Positions 34,624 through 44,926 of a stretch of DNA of 64,000 nucleotides are shown here, in pieces. A model generated the notes under the pieces. The model saw only the letters and a list, made by a program, of their open reading frames with translations. It was not told where the DNA came from and did no database searches. Both the position numbers and the translations under genes were made by a program. Source of the stretch: an uncultured Rhizobiaceae bacterium (lineage in GTDB: Bacteria > Pseudomonadota > Alphaproteobacteria > Rhizobiales > Rhizobiaceae); NCBI GenBank assembly GCA_951813045.1, contig CATOTF010000002.1, positions 2,170,001 through 2,234,000 on the forward strand, in the 5' to 3' direction. Every line of letters begins with the position of its first letter. The first letter of the stretch is position 1.

Positions 34624-35898
34624 TTGCCCCGTCCATCTTTTGGTCGCGGTCCTCGCATTCATCATCGCCGGGGCTCGTCCAACGCCTCTTGTCTGGAGGT
34701 TGCGGATATCTTCCGCGACCATGGTGCTGCGTGGCGCGCGGCTAATGCCGGGCGCATCAGCCTGAACCAATTGAAAGTGATGTCAGCGATTGAACGCTGC
34801 CGCACGGCCGCGCTCGGCGGTCATGTTACGCGTTGCGAAGACTGCGCCCACGAGCACATCGCCTACAACTCATGCCGGAACAGACACTGTCCAAAATGCC
34901 AGGCGAGTGCTGCAAAGGCATGGCTGGTCGCACGAGAGGCCGAACTGTTGCCTGTGAGGTATTTCCATCTCGTCTTCACGTTGCCAAAGCCAATCGCTGA
35001 CATCGCGCGCCAAAACAAACCGGAGATCTACAATCTGCTGATGCGGATCAGTGCAGACACGGTGATCAAAATCGCCTCCGATCCAAAACATCTCGGTGCG
35101 CAAGTTGGCATCACCTCGGTACTGCACACATGGGGATCGGCGATGACGCACCACCCGCACGTCCACATGATCGTACCGGGCGGCGGACTATCACCGGATC
35201 GGAGCGCATGGATAGCGAGCCGGAAGAACTTCTTCCTGTCCGTGCGTGTTCTGTCTCGCTTGTACCGGCGTCTCATTTTGGAAGAACTGGTCAGGTTGCA
35301 CAACGCCGGGAAGATGCGTTTCTTTGGCGATCACGCCCACCTTGTCAATAAGCCCGCCTTTGATGCTTTCCTCAAACCTTTGCGCAAAATCGAATGGGTC
35401 GTTTATGCCAAGGAGCCATTTGCCGGACCTAAAGCGGTGCTGGCATATCTGTCGCGCTATACCCACCGGGTTGCGATCTCAAATAGTCGCCTGATCCGTT
35501 TCGACGCAAATCATGTCACTTTCCGCGTCAAGGATTACCGCGTCGATGGTCCCCCGAACGCAAGGTGCAGACACAAAACCATGACCCTCAAGACCGATGA
35601 GTTCATTCGGCGGTTCCTGATCCATGTCCTGCCAAAAGGCCAGCATCGCATCCGCCATTACGGCTTCTTGGGAAACGGCAATCGAGCCAACAATATCACC
35701 CTGATCAGGAACCTGCTCAAAGCCAAAGCGCCAGACACGGATCATGATAATGGCGATCCCGTCGAAGGTGCCGATGAACAACCCCGTGTTCTTGCATTGC
35801 CCTGCCCATGCTGCGGCGGACGATTGATCATCGGCAAGGCTTTCGCGCCTAAACAGCAACCAAGAGCACCACCAAAATCAAAGAAGACCGCCGCATGA
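34624..35898 (+). CDS. IS91-family (HUH, Y1) transposase
   Basis: About 424 residues. Zn-binding N-terminus CRNRHCPKC near 82, HUH motif HPHVHMIVPGGG near 178, catalytic Tyr in YLSRYTHRVAISN near 279, and a C-terminal CPCCGGRL pair near 397. It nicks and transfers a single strand. Starts at TTG 34624, six bases after the integrase stop; no better start is near the first conserved residues, so the N-terminus is uncertain. Confidence 0.9.
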   Translation: MPRPSFGRGPRIHHRRGSSNASCLEVADIFRDHGAAWRAANAGRISLNQLKVMSAIERCRTAALGGHVTRCEDCAHEHIAYNSCRNRHCPKCQASAAKAWLVAREAELLPVRYFHLVFTLPKPIADIARQNKPEIYNLLMRISADTVIKIASDPKHLGAQVGITSVLHTWGSAMTHHPHVHMIVPGGGLSPDRSAWIASRKNFFLSVRVLSRLYRRLILEELVRLHNAGKMRFFGDHAHLVNKPAFDAFLKPLRKIEWVVYAKEPFAGPKAVLAYLSRYTHRVAISNSRLIRFDANHVTFRVKDYRVDGPPNARCRHKTMTLKTDEFIRRFLIHVLPKGQHRIRHYGFLGNGNRANNITLIRNLLKAKAPDTDHDNGDPVEGADEQPRVLALPCPCCGGRLIIGKAFAPKQQPRAPPKSKKTAA

Positions 35899-36275
35899 CA
35901 ATCCAAATCATGGCCCAGAACACGGCGCGCACATATCAGCAGACCTGCCTAACCGTCCGCCGAATGGCAGACGACACTGCCGATATGTGCAAAACAAACG
36001 GCAGAACCAAAACGCTATGCCCCGATCTGCCTAAACGGAAGAAACCGAGGCGAAATCGTGCCCAAATGGCCTCCAAAACCGGCATCAGTTCGGTGGTAAC
36101 TCTACCCTGTCAGACAATCCAAACCCCACAATGCCGCCCAAATCCCCATAGAACCCGCTGAACCATCTCAGCTAAACCTCATGCGATTCCGTGCTTGAGC
36201 GCTTCTCCGACGCCAGACAATCACTACCCGCGACTCAAAATTCGAGCGTGGCGTCCGAGAAACCTGCATCCAAGT
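35899..36275. other. 3' non-coding part of IS91-type element
   Basis: About 375 bases after the transposase. A short frame overlapping the transposase stop (35895-36161) is rich in Arg, Thr and Gln and resembles no protein, and I treat it as non-coding. The element's right end should lie here. Confidence 0.5.
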
Positions 36276-36279
36276 GAGA

Positions 36280-36398
36280 CTTGCAAGATCACAATTGACG
36301 ACAAACTGGCCTATTTCGACAATAACCACTTACTAAATGGTGGAGCGTGGCGCGTACTCGTCGATCACAAGGAAATCCTATCCGATGCGTTCTTCTAA
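36280..36398 (+). pseudogene. acyltransferase C-terminal fragment beyond IS91
   Basis: The codons CKITIDDKLAYFDNNHLL and onward match the end of SGNH-type acyltransferase domains (a Cys, then YFDDNHLS), including the Asp and His of the catalytic set missing from the fragment at 31626. Together the two show one gene split by the IS91-type element. Confidence 0.8.
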
Positions 36399-36399
36399 A

Positions 36400-37950
36400 T
36401 CACACCTCCCTGCGTGGTCGAATATACCAGACCACACCCATGGCAAGAGCGACGAGCACAATGGACGGGATGATGAGCAAACCATGATAGAACATCAATG
36501 CTGAACCCACCGCCCAGAGGACGGACACAAGAGCCTCGGTGATTGTTGCCGCTTTCGATGACACCTGCCGACGGCGGAACATGCTGCGGTTCGCCTGGCT
36601 TCTGAACCACAGTTGAATGGTCACCGAACACAATGTTGCCAGGAACACGCCGATTGCCAGACAAACGGCGGCTCGGGTGGACAATAATATCATCGCCAGC
36701 ATGAAGGGCGCCACAACAATCGCAATTATTGCGACCACTGCCTCGACTTTTGCCCGCAGGATCGTTCCCGTTGAAATTGGCCCTGTATCGATTAGCTCGT
36801 GAGCATCCTCCCCGGAAATAGTTACCCAGGACAGCCCGCCAGCAAGCTGGCCAGATGCCATCACAACTACTGGAATTACGACATAATAGACGCCATGGCC
36901 GATACCGTAGTTCACCCACAGCAGCAGCCCAGGTGTGATAAGATACAGCAATTGCTGCAGAGATTGGGACATCAACCAAGGGTCCCGTTTAAGCAGTTGC
37001 CACTCCTTACGGCGCAGCACCGCACGAACATTGCTGTTGTTTCCAAAGCCCTTGAATGGAGTGCTTTGGGTGCGTTTATGAACCAGCCCTGCTGTTGCCA
37101 AAACGTCCGCGCCAAATCGCCGGGCGGAATAGGAAATAATCACACTCAAAAACAGCATTCCGATCAGTAGAAGAAGGATCACTGACCCGATTTCTCCCAT
37201 CGCTGCTTTGGCAGGAAACCATAGCCAGCTTTCAACAGGAGGCATTAGGCCAATCGTTTTTTCCGATTGCAGAATGCTAATGCGTGAGAATTTTTCTCCA
37301 TATAATACCGCCGCGCCCTGAAGGGCGATAATGAAGCCAGCGCCAACGAACGCGGAAATAATTTGCGCAATCAAGCGCGTACGTGCGGTGCCCACAGTTC
37401 GAAACAACAACAATGTCATTAGCAATGCCAGCCCTGTGGCGATGCCACCCAAGGCTATCAATACGATATATGCGAACAACCAACTTGGCCCGTCCTTATA
37501 GGCCAGCACATTTATCAGCGGCGCAGCAATAAGAAGAGAGAAGGTAATCGTTTGGATCGCCAGAACACTGGTGCGCACCTGAAACAAGCGTTGCGATGCC
37601 GCCGGGGATGACAATATGAGGTCCATATCCGAACGCGCATAATAGGCGCGCGTTACACTCTCAATCGCTTGCGAGAACATCAGCAGAAATAGCATTGCAA
37701 GAAGCCCTGAAACCAGGACGAGTGTCGACTTGTCCATGGCTATACCGGCTTCAAACGCCCTGCGCATCAGGTGCGCCACAAACCAATGCATCAATCCGGC
37801 AAAAATCAACACAATAGTGCTGACCAAAGCAATGCGCTGCGGTTTTCCGCCGGTGACCAGCGAAGTAAAATCACGCCAGATCAACCGCCCTTCATGGGCG
37901 GCAAACCAGCGCAGTGAGTTTCCATTAGGCGAAAATGCAATCGAACTCAT
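36400..37950 (-). CDS. ABC transporter permease
   Basis: A 516-residue multi-spanning membrane protein with about ten to twelve hydrophobic segments in two sets (about 40-270 and 320-510). No periplasmic domain is evident. It resembles large ABC-2-type permeases that pair with a single ATPase. Its ATG overlaps the ATPase gene by 4 bases. An unusually long intracellular stretch (about 270-330) includes KEWQLLKRDPWLM. Substrate unknown; the short stretch to the split acyltransferase suggests nothing about it. Confidence 0.8.
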   Translation of the reverse strand: MSSIAFSPNGNSLRWFAAHEGRLIWRDFTSLVTGGKPQRIALVSTIVLIFAGLMHWFVAHLMRRAFEAGIAMDKSTLVLVSGLLAMLFLLMFSQAIESVTRAYYARSDMDLILSSPAASQRLFQVRTSVLAIQTITFSLLIAAPLINVLAYKDGPSWLFAYIVLIALGGIATGLALLMTLLLFRTVGTARTRLIAQIISAFVGAGFIIALQGAAVLYGEKFSRISILQSEKTIGLMPPVESWLWFPAKAAMGEIGSVILLLLIGMLFLSVIISYSARRFGADVLATAGLVHKRTQSTPFKGFGNNSNVRAVLRRKEWQLLKRDPWLMSQSLQQLLYLITPGLLLWVNYGIGHGVYYVVIPVVVMASGQLAGGLSWVTISGEDAHELIDTGPISTGTILRAKVEAVVAIIAIVVAPFMLAMILLSTRAAVCLAIGVFLATLCSVTIQLWFRSQANRSMFRRRQVSSKAATITEALVSVLWAVGSALMFYHGLLIIPSIVLVALAMGVVWYIRPRREV

Positions 37951-38714
37951 GCTGCAAGACTTTCAAACAGAGCATCCTGACCCGATTCAACAATATCGAG
38001 GAATACTTCCTCCAACGTTGAAGTTTCTTTGGTCGAGCGCTGACGCAACTCTTCAAACGTTCCTTCTGCCACTAATCGACCATCAGCTATCACGCCGATT
38101 CGCTCCGCCATACGCTCGGCGACTTCCAGGATATGCGTCGTCATAATGATTGTCGTTCCCTGACGAACTTTTGACAAAAGAACGTCCTTCACCTGACGGG
38201 CGGAACCGGCATCAAGACCGGTTAAAGGTTCGTCGAGGATAATGAGTTCAGGTTCGTGTACCAGTGCACCAGCAAGGGCAACTTTTTGCCGCATGCCTTT
38301 GGAAAATCCGCCGCAACGTTCCATCGCGTGCGGTGCAAGACCGAGCCATTTCACCAATTCCAGTGACCGGGCTTCACCAACCGACGGTTCAACGCCCCAA
38401 AGTCCGGAAATAAACTCCAGGTATTCCAGCGGCGTGAGTTTTTCGTAAATCATGGGCTCGTCAGAAACCCAGGCAACCTTGCGCTTTGCGTCCAGGGGAT
38501 CAACCAGCGCATTTGTGCCACAAACCGAAATACTACCTTCGTCGGGCTGAAGAAGCCCGGCAACCATGCGAAGCGTTGTGGTTTTCCCAGCCCCATTAGG
38601 ACCCAACAACGCATAAAATTCACCCGCTTTTACGCGTAGATTCAAACCATCGACAGCCGGGCGGTCAAAGGTTTTGCGGAGACCTGATATTTCAAGAGCA
38701 AGAGCCGTATTCAT
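37947..38714 (-). CDS. ABC transporter ATP-binding protein
   Basis: A 255-residue ABC ATPase of the CcmA/ABC-2 exporter kind. Walker A GPNGAGKTTTLR near 40, signature GFSKGMRQKVALA near 139, Walker B LIILDEPLTGLD near 159 and the switch His in TTHILEVAERM near 195. It drives the permease encoded next to it and precedes it in the operon. The pair probably exports a small molecule or drug, not specified by sequence. Confidence 0.92.
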   Translation of the reverse strand: MNTALALEISGLRKTFDRPAVDGLNLRVKAGEFYALLGPNGAGKTTTLRMVAGLLQPDEGSISVCGTNALVDPLDAKRKVAWVSDEPMIYEKLTPLEYLEFISGLWGVEPSVGEARSLELVKWLGLAPHAMERCGGFSKGMRQKVALAGALVHEPELIILDEPLTGLDAGSARQVKDVLLSKVRQGTTIIMTTHILEVAERMAERIGVIADGRLVAEGTFEELRQRSTKETSTLEEVFLDIVESGQDALFESLAA

Positions 38715-38891
38715 AATTCACTTCCCATTTTATTTTTCTTCAAATTAGATCACCGGGCTTTCAGCGGCGTGAAAAGAATTGGTGAATAGAAGCTCAACAA
38801 ATGCCTTCAATGTGTTTCGATCAAAGATACTGCGCGTGAATTCATCAAATTAATCGTAATTTGGATTGCGTGAATTGTTCTCTATGCGACG

Positions 38892-38907
38892 TATCATTTT
38901 CATGATA
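38892..38907. promoter_or_regulatory. inverted repeat upstream of GlxA-like regulator
   Basis: TATCAT-TTTC-ATGATA, a perfect 6-bp inverted repeat, lies 34 bases before the regulator ATG and could be an autoregulatory operator or part of a promoter. Confidence 0.35.
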
Positions 38908-38941
38908 GTGGCGATTAGGTGCACATTCGAAGGCCAGAAAA

Positions 38942-39988
38942 ATGAGTGAAATCGAGCAAAAACAGGGAAAAACGACGCTAGAAAATCAAAACATGGACAA
39001 AAACGACGGTGTTTTGCGAAGTTTTGTATTCTTTTTGGTCCCTGATTTTTCAATGATTGCATTTGCGACTGCGATAGAAGCTCTACGGCTCGCCAATCGT
39101 ATGCTCACCTACGACAGCTACAAATGGCGTCTGGCTTCCACCGATGGGCAACCCGTTCGCGCTTCAAATGGCGTCGAAGTTAGCGTTAATACATCTCTGG
39201 GAGAGGAACGACGCCTCCTATCGGGAAAAGATCGCCCGTCCATGCTGTTCGTTTGTTCGGGAATTAACGTCGAAAAATTCGATGACAAATCCGTCTACGG
39301 CTGGATTCGCGAAGAGCATAATCGTGGAGTTGCCGTTGGTGGGCTTTGCACCGGTGCCCATATTCTGGCGCAAGCGGGTTTATTGGCCAATCGCCGATGC
39401 GCCATTCATTGGGAGAATCTTCCCGGGTTCTCAGAGGCTTTTCCAAAAGCAGACGTATATGCCGATTTGTTTGAAGTTGACGGTAATGTTTACACATGCG
39501 CCGGAGGGACCGCAGCCCTCGATATGATGCTTTCCTTGATCGCGGAAGATCACGACGACAATCTGATCAACGCCATATGTGAGCAGGCCCTGACAGACCG
39601 GGTTCGTGGACCACATGACCGCCAACGGCTTCCGTTACGTGCACGGTTGGGGGTTCAAAACGCCCGCATACTCTCCATCATCGAAATGATGGAAGCGAAC
39701 CTTTCGGAACCCCTCACATTGATTGAGATCGCAGAATACGCTGGTCTGTCCAGGCGTCAGATAGAACGCCTGTTTCGGCACCACATGGGCCGGTCCCCTG
39801 CCCGATATTACCTTGAAATCCGTCTCGATCGGGCCCGGCATCTATTGCTGCAATCTTCACTGCCCGTGGTAGAAGTTGCAGTCGCATGCGGGTTTGTATC
39901 TGCATCGCATTTTTCAAAATGCTACCGTGAGCTTTATGGCCGTTCTCCTCAACAGGAACGCGCAGACCGCCAGACAGACGCAATTTAA
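38942..39988 (+). CDS. GlxA-family transcriptional regulator (GbdR/CdhR-like)
   Basis: A 348-residue AraC-family regulator with an N-terminal DJ-1/PfpI-like domain (about 28-195, including GLCTGAHILA near 137) that senses small molecules and a C-terminal double HTH domain (about 240-335, LSEPLTLIEIAEYAGLSRR and FVSASHFSKCYRELYGRSP). The layout matches GbdR, CdhR and SouR, which respond to glycine betaine, dimethylglycine, carnitine or sarcosine. Because betaine-catabolic genes surround it, it is a good candidate controller of the corrinoid cluster (inference). It ends five bases before the convergent GGDEF-EAL gene. Confidence 0.86.
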   Translation: MSEIEQKQGKTTLENQNMDKNDGVLRSFVFFLVPDFSMIAFATAIEALRLANRMLTYDSYKWRLASTDGQPVRASNGVEVSVNTSLGEERRLLSGKDRPSMLFVCSGINVEKFDDKSVYGWIREEHNRGVAVGGLCTGAHILAQAGLLANRRCAIHWENLPGFSEAFPKADVYADLFEVDGNVYTCAGGTAALDMMLSLIAEDHDDNLINAICEQALTDRVRGPHDRQRLPLRARLGVQNARILSIIEMMEANLSEPLTLIEIAEYAGLSRRQIERLFRHHMGRSPARYYLEIRLDRARHLLLQSSLPVVEVAVACGFVSASHFSKCYRELYGRSPQQERADRQTDAI

Positions 39989-39992
39989 ACGT

Positions 39993-42386
39993 TCAAGCTG
40001 CATCTTTGTTTTTAAGAACGTCACCGGATTGATGATGTTGTATCTGCCGCTCGCAAAACTCCCGGGTTCTGCTAAACGGCATTGGTTTGCTGATCAAATA
40101 CCCTTGCATTTGTTGGCAGCCTTCACGGTGCAACATATTAAGTTGCGCCGGTGTCTCAACACCTTCAGCAAGGGTCGTAATGTTCAAATCGCGGGCGAGA
40201 GACAAAATTGCGCGAATTATCGCGAGATTTTCCGGAGAAACATCGGCACTTTGCACGAAGTATCTGTCTATTTTGAGTTTATCAAACGGGAAACGGACTA
40301 GATAAGACAGGGAGGAATATCCCGTACCAAAATCGTCCAGCGAAATCTTGACCCCTAAATTACGCATCTTATTGAGCAAATTCATGGTAAATTCCGGATC
40401 CCCCAGCAAGACAGATTCGGTCACTTCAATTTCCAGCCTTTCCGGTGGCAGGCCAGAATCTTCAAGCGCAGCAATTATGGACTTTATGATGCGGTTCCCA
40501 CTCAGTTGTTTACCGGATAAATTTACCGCAACCTTCAATTCCCCCTGCCAGGATTTTGCATCGTTACACGCTCGGTCTATCACCCATTCACCGATCTCAT
40601 GAATTAGCCCGGTATCTTCCGCCAGAGAATTAAAGCTATCTGGATATACAACTCCTCGCTTGGGGTTGTTCCATCGAAGAAGCGCCTCAAACCCAATGAG
40701 TTTGCCTGATTCGATATCAGCAAGCGGTTGATAATAAAGCTCCAGCTCATCATTTTTCGATGCAGACCTTAATTCAGTTTCCAGTTCTCGCCTCTCTTTT
40801 TGGGCAAGGTCCATCGAGTCCGCATAAATTTCAAATCGGCCACGTCCTGCTTTCTTCGCGCGATATAGAGCCAAATCTGCTTTGTTGATCAAATCTGTCG
40901 CGGCCTCCAGTGGCCCTGACGCGAGTGCGACGCCAATACTTGCCCCAAAACTTAAACTGTGCCCCTTAATTTCCAGAGGTTGTGTGAACATCTGGATTAT
41001 TAACTGCGCGGTCCTCACCGCTTCAGCAAGCCCATCTTCACAGCGGATTCCGACAACAAACTCATCGCCACCAAAACGCGCGGCGCGGGCGTTGTTTCCA
41101 ACGACTTCGAAAATTCGACTTGCGGCCTCTCTGAGAACCTCATCGCCAATCGCATGGCCGAGTGTGTCATTAACGGTTTTGAATTTGTCCAGATCGATAT
41201 AGAGCAGCCCGACCGTTTTTGATTGTTCGGTGCATCCCCGGATATATTTGCTCAATTGATTGGTGAACTCCGTGCGGTTCATCAAGCCTGTTAAGTGATC
41301 GTACCGGGCCAAACGGTCAAGTTTCAATTGCGCTTCAATCTGCTCTGTTGCGTCGGATGCTACACCTCGGTAACCGTCAAACTCTCCATGTGAATCAAAC
41401 AATGGCTGACCGGAACACCGCCACCAGCGTTCAGTTCCCTTGATGTTCAACTTCAATAGGACTTCATGAAACTCCAATCGATCATCCATTAACCCCCAAA
41501 TTGGGACTGTGTCCTTTATAACGAGGCAGTTTTCCTGTTGCAGGCTTAATGCCTGTGAAATTTCGCGAAAGGAAATCTGCCCCAGGTCCGGCACTTCACC
41601 ATCCACGACCTCGCAAAAACGCTCGGAGGGGTTCACAAACCTATGGTCTTCATCCGTTCTCCACATCCAATCGCTGGACGCATCCTGAAATTGCTTCAAC
41701 AGCATACCGATTGTTTGGTTGGATTTTTCAATCTCAACCTCGTTCAATCGAACTGTTACGAACCGCGATCCATGTTCATTGACGGACTGAATAAGTGCGT
41801 ATCCGTAAACAACCACCAAAAAGCTGGTTGTAATAAGTATTATGTCCGACGATTGTACGAGCGTAATGAATGCGCCAGCAGCTATTGTCAGGCAAAACGC
41901 GGATGCAGTACCCGGCAATATCGCAAACGCCAACGCCCCTCCACCCATCATCCCCGCGGTTACACAAACGATGTATATCTTCTGTGGCAAAGTTGCATCG
42001 TGAAAGAACAAGATCGGTATTGCCGCCCAAATCATCCCAAGAACAAACGCGTTGCGTGTGGCTTTTTTCGTCGACGATGTGGGTCTTGCTTCAACAAACG
42101 CTCCGTGGTGTCGACGAACGTTTAGATAACCCATGCAGATGAAAATTGAAGAAACGCTCGCCCATAAAAACAATTCAATGGGTTCTGCTGTTGAATACAG
42201 AACCACACACGCAAACATCACATTAATCAAAGACGCCTTCATCAAAGACGGTGTGTTGCGTAAAATTGACGCCATTTGATTTCCGCGAATCATATCAGCG
42301 GCGTATCGGTCATCAACAAGCTGCCGAATCGGATCAGGAAGAATAATCGAGGTTATTCTTCCCAATATTGCAATTATTTGACGCAT
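39993..42386 (-). CDS. membrane PAS-GGDEF-EAL protein
   Basis: A 797-residue c-di-GMP turnover protein. About five to six N-terminal membrane helices (55-220), a PAS domain (about 240-355, DASSDWMWRTDED), a GGDEF cyclase domain with intact RFGGDEFVVGI near 438, and an EAL phosphodiesterase domain with EALLRW near 566, EVTES, and DDFGTGYSSLSYL. Both active sites look complete, so it could make or destroy c-di-GMP depending on signal. Transcribed toward the GlxA gene. Confidence 0.9.
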   Translation of the reverse strand: MRQIIAILGRITSIILPDPIRQLVDDRYAADMIRGNQMASILRNTPSLMKASLINVMFACVVLYSTAEPIELFLWASVSSIFICMGYLNVRRHHGAFVEARPTSSTKKATRNAFVLGMIWAAIPILFFHDATLPQKIYIVCVTAGMMGGGALAFAILPGTASAFCLTIAAGAFITLVQSSDIILITTSFLVVVYGYALIQSVNEHGSRFVTVRLNEVEIEKSNQTIGMLLKQFQDASSDWMWRTDEDHRFVNPSERFCEVVDGEVPDLGQISFREISQALSLQQENCLVIKDTVPIWGLMDDRLEFHEVLLKLNIKGTERWWRCSGQPLFDSHGEFDGYRGVASDATEQIEAQLKLDRLARYDHLTGLMNRTEFTNQLSKYIRGCTEQSKTVGLLYIDLDKFKTVNDTLGHAIGDEVLREAASRIFEVVGNNARAARFGGDEFVVGIRCEDGLAEAVRTAQLIIQMFTQPLEIKGHSLSFGASIGVALASGPLEAATDLINKADLALYRAKKAGRGRFEIYADSMDLAQKERRELETELRSASKNDELELYYQPLADIESGKLIGFEALLRWNNPKRGVVYPDSFNSLAEDTGLIHEIGEWVIDRACNDAKSWQGELKVAVNLSGKQLSGNRIIKSIIAALEDSGLPPERLEIEVTESVLLGDPEFTMNLLNKMRNLGVKISLDDFGTGYSSLSYLVRFPFDKLKIDRYFVQSADVSPENLAIIRAILSLARDLNITTLAEGVETPAQLNMLHREGCQQMQGYLISKPMPFSRTREFCERQIQHHQSGDVLKNKDAA

Positions 42387-42494
42387 ACCGAACTATGCCT
42401 TTTTCCATCATCCCGAGGAGAGGATGGGTCAAATTTGCTTACCTAACGTTAATAATGCGGGCGTCATTTTAATTGGTAAATTTATTCTACGCCG

Positions 42495-44063
42495 TCATGT
42501 GTCAGCGCGCAGTCTTTCATTTGAAGAATCAAATGGACTTTCCTCAATGACGACCGCCTTGTAGAGAGAGCCCAATATCTTGATATCCATCTCACTGCCT
42601 AACGCTTCATTGCCAGGTTCAACCATCGCCAGGGCGATGGATTTATTGAGGCGATACCCATAGCCTCCGTGGGTCGCGCGTCCGACAAGACGGCCATCTT
42701 TGTAGATTGCTTCGGAACCGCGGGCATCAGTGTCGTTCACACCTTGTACTTCAAGAGTCACAAACTTCCACTTATCCCCGTTCTCGTGGCGTTTGATGAG
42801 GTTTTCTTTGCCGATGAAGTCCTTGTCCAGCTTGATAAATCGATCCAGCGCCGATTCATAAGCCGAATATTCAATCGACAACTCGCGAGGAATTAGGCGG
42901 TATGATTTTTCTATCGCCATCGCAGTCATCGCCCGGATGCCGAATGGTTTGATATCAAACTCAGCACCCGCTTCCATAACCGCATCCCAAATCGCATTTT
43001 GTTGTTCGATCGGGTGGTGCAATTCCCATCCTAATTCACCGACAAAATTCACACGTATTGCATGGGCCTGCGCCGTACCGATGGAAATCGGCTGACCTGA
43101 TAGCCAAGGGAAACTCTTGTTATCAAGCGCTGTTCTGGTCAGTTTTGACATTACTTTGCGGCTATTTGGACCCGCCAGAACCAACACACCCCATTGGGTT
43201 GTTGCTGGTGCAAGTTTTACACTGCCGTCCTGCGGCATCAGTTTACGTAGATAGTCGTGATCGTGCGCTTCAAATCCGCCTGCGGAAACAAGATAGAAAG
43301 TCTGCGGCGCTGTTCGATAGACCGTAAATTCGCTTCGAACGCCTCCCTCAACCGTTAGCAAATGGCAAAGTGCCACTCGCCCAATTTTCTTGGGTATTTT
43401 GTTGGCAAACAGACTTTCCAGCCATTCCTCAGCACCAGCGCCCGAAACCCACATTTTCGCGAATGCTGACATATCCAGCAGACCACAGCTTTCCGTAACC
43501 GCTTTTACTTCATTGCCAACGTGTTCAAAGTAATTTGAGCGGCGGAAAGACCATTTCTCACGCACACGTCCGGTGTAATCGGACGGTGCGTGGTTTTCGT
43601 TCACCAGAACGTCGGCACCTACGCCGCGTTCGCTTTCTGGTAGTTCATAACCTTCCGGTGCATACCAGTTCGCCCGTTCCCAGCCGTATACGCTGCCGAA
43701 TACCGCACCCAACGCCTTTTGACGTTCGTAAGAAGGTGTCGTTTTCAGCGGGCGGGCAGCCGGACGTTCTTCGTCCGGAAAGTGCAGCGTGAATACATTG
43801 GCGTAGGCTTCTTCGTTCTTTTTAATCAGATAGCCTTCAGTTGCATATGGACCATAGCGGCGCGGGTCGACACCCATCATGTCGATGGTTGGTTCACCGT
43901 CGATTATCCATTCAGCCAGTTGCCACCCTGCCCCACCGGCTGCGGTGATGCCGAAAGAATGCCCTTCATTAAGCCAGAAACCTTTCAGGCCCGGAGCCGG
44001 ACCGACAATTGGGTTACCGTCGGGAGTATAGGCAATGGCACCGTTGTAAACTTTCTTGATCCC
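42495..44063 (-). pseudogene. dimethylglycine/sarcosine dehydrogenase, 5'-truncated by IS21
   Basis: About 523 codons from the C-terminal two thirds of a dimethylglycine dehydrogenase-type flavoprotein: end of the FAD domain (NGAIAYTPDGNPIVGPAPG..., GHSFGITAAGGAGWQLAEW), the linker, and both GcvT folate-binding domains (VGELGWELHHP, ERLRADT end). The first roughly 290 residues, with the FAD-binding GxGxxG motif, are missing, cut exactly at the IS21 copy 2 end. No start remains apart from one made partly of IS bases. The intact enzyme would oxidise dimethylglycine, the product of betaine demethylation. Confidence 0.88.
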
Positions 44064-44149
44064 TGTCAATCCCAGCCTAAAATGGGTCTTGATCCCGGAG
44101 TAAAATTGGCCAGATTTTGGGACGTTTGTGTTTTTGATCTGGTTTAGTG

Positions 44150-44926
44150 TCAGTTGATTTGAACAGATTTTTGTTTTCGGCTCTGGTGCAACCTGTAGCT
44201 TTCACCATTCATCTCCAGGATGTGGACGTGGTGTGTCAGCCGGTCGAGTATTGCGCCCGTTAGGCGTTCTGATCCGAAGACCTCTGTCCATTCGTCGAAT
44301 GGTAGATTGGATGTGATGATGATGGAACCGCGTTCATACCGTTGGCTGATTACTTCGAACAGCAACTCCGCCCCGGTTTTGGAGAGAGGGACGAAGCCCA
44401 GTTCGTCAATGATCAGCAGGTCTTGAGCTGCCAGTTGTTTTTGATGCCGTTGCAAGCGACGTTCATCAACGGCCTCGATCATCTCATGAACCAGTGCAGC
44501 AGCCGTGGTGAAGCGGACTTTCATCCCCTTTTGGCAGGCAGCCAGTCCAAGGCCGAGGGCAACATGGGTTTTGCCGGTTCCACTTGGTCCTAACGCGATG
44601 ATGTTTTGGCGTTTCGCAGCGTACTCGCAACGGGCCAGTTCCATCACGAGCACCTTGTTCACTGACGGGATCGTTTTGAAGTCAAAGCTGTCGAGGCTCT
44701 TGGTTGCCGGGAACTTCGCAGCTTTGATGCGTCGCTCCACCATTCGGCGCTCACGTTCAATCAGCTCCAACTCACATAACCGCAGGAGATATTGGACATG
44801 ATCCTTATTCTCAGCGGCACATTGTTGGGCCTGTTTGGTATATTCACTCTGGAAGGTTGGCAGCCGAAGTTTGGTCAGATGATGTTTGAGTAGAACTTGC
44901 GGTGTATCGGTAACAGTGTCGTTCAT
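44150..44926 (-). CDS. istB: IS21 helper ATPase IstB (copy 2)
   Basis: Identical in protein sequence to the copy at 24544, including Walker A GPSGTGKTHVALGLG. It overlaps istA by ATGA. Confidence 0.94.
   Translation of the reverse strand: MNDTVTDTPQVLLKHHLTKLRLPTFQSEYTKQAQQCAAENKDHVQYLLRLCELELIERERRMVERRIKAAKFPATKSLDSFDFKTIPSVNKVLVMELARCEYAAKRQNIIALGPSGTGKTHVALGLGLAACQKGMKVRFTTAAALVHEMIEAVDERRLQRHQKQLAAQDLLIIDELGFVPLSKTGAELLFEVISQRYERGSIIITSNLPFDEWTEVFGSERLTGAILDRLTHHVHILEMNGESYRLHQSRKQKSVQIN

Larger units (their letters stand above)
33556..36275 (+). mobile_element. IS91-family element with tyrosine recombinase
   Basis: An IS91-type (rolling-circle, HUH) element carrying a tyrosine integrase gene and the transposase. 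Both ends are estimated: it lies inside an acyltransferase gene whose C-terminal codons resume near 36276. IS91 elements make no target duplication, and none is seen. I could not place the exact ends. Confidence 0.8.

Noticed and set aside
35895-36161. 88-codon frame after the IS91 transposase
   Set aside because: Low-complexity Arg/Thr/Gln product with no known relatives; probably the non-coding tail of the element.
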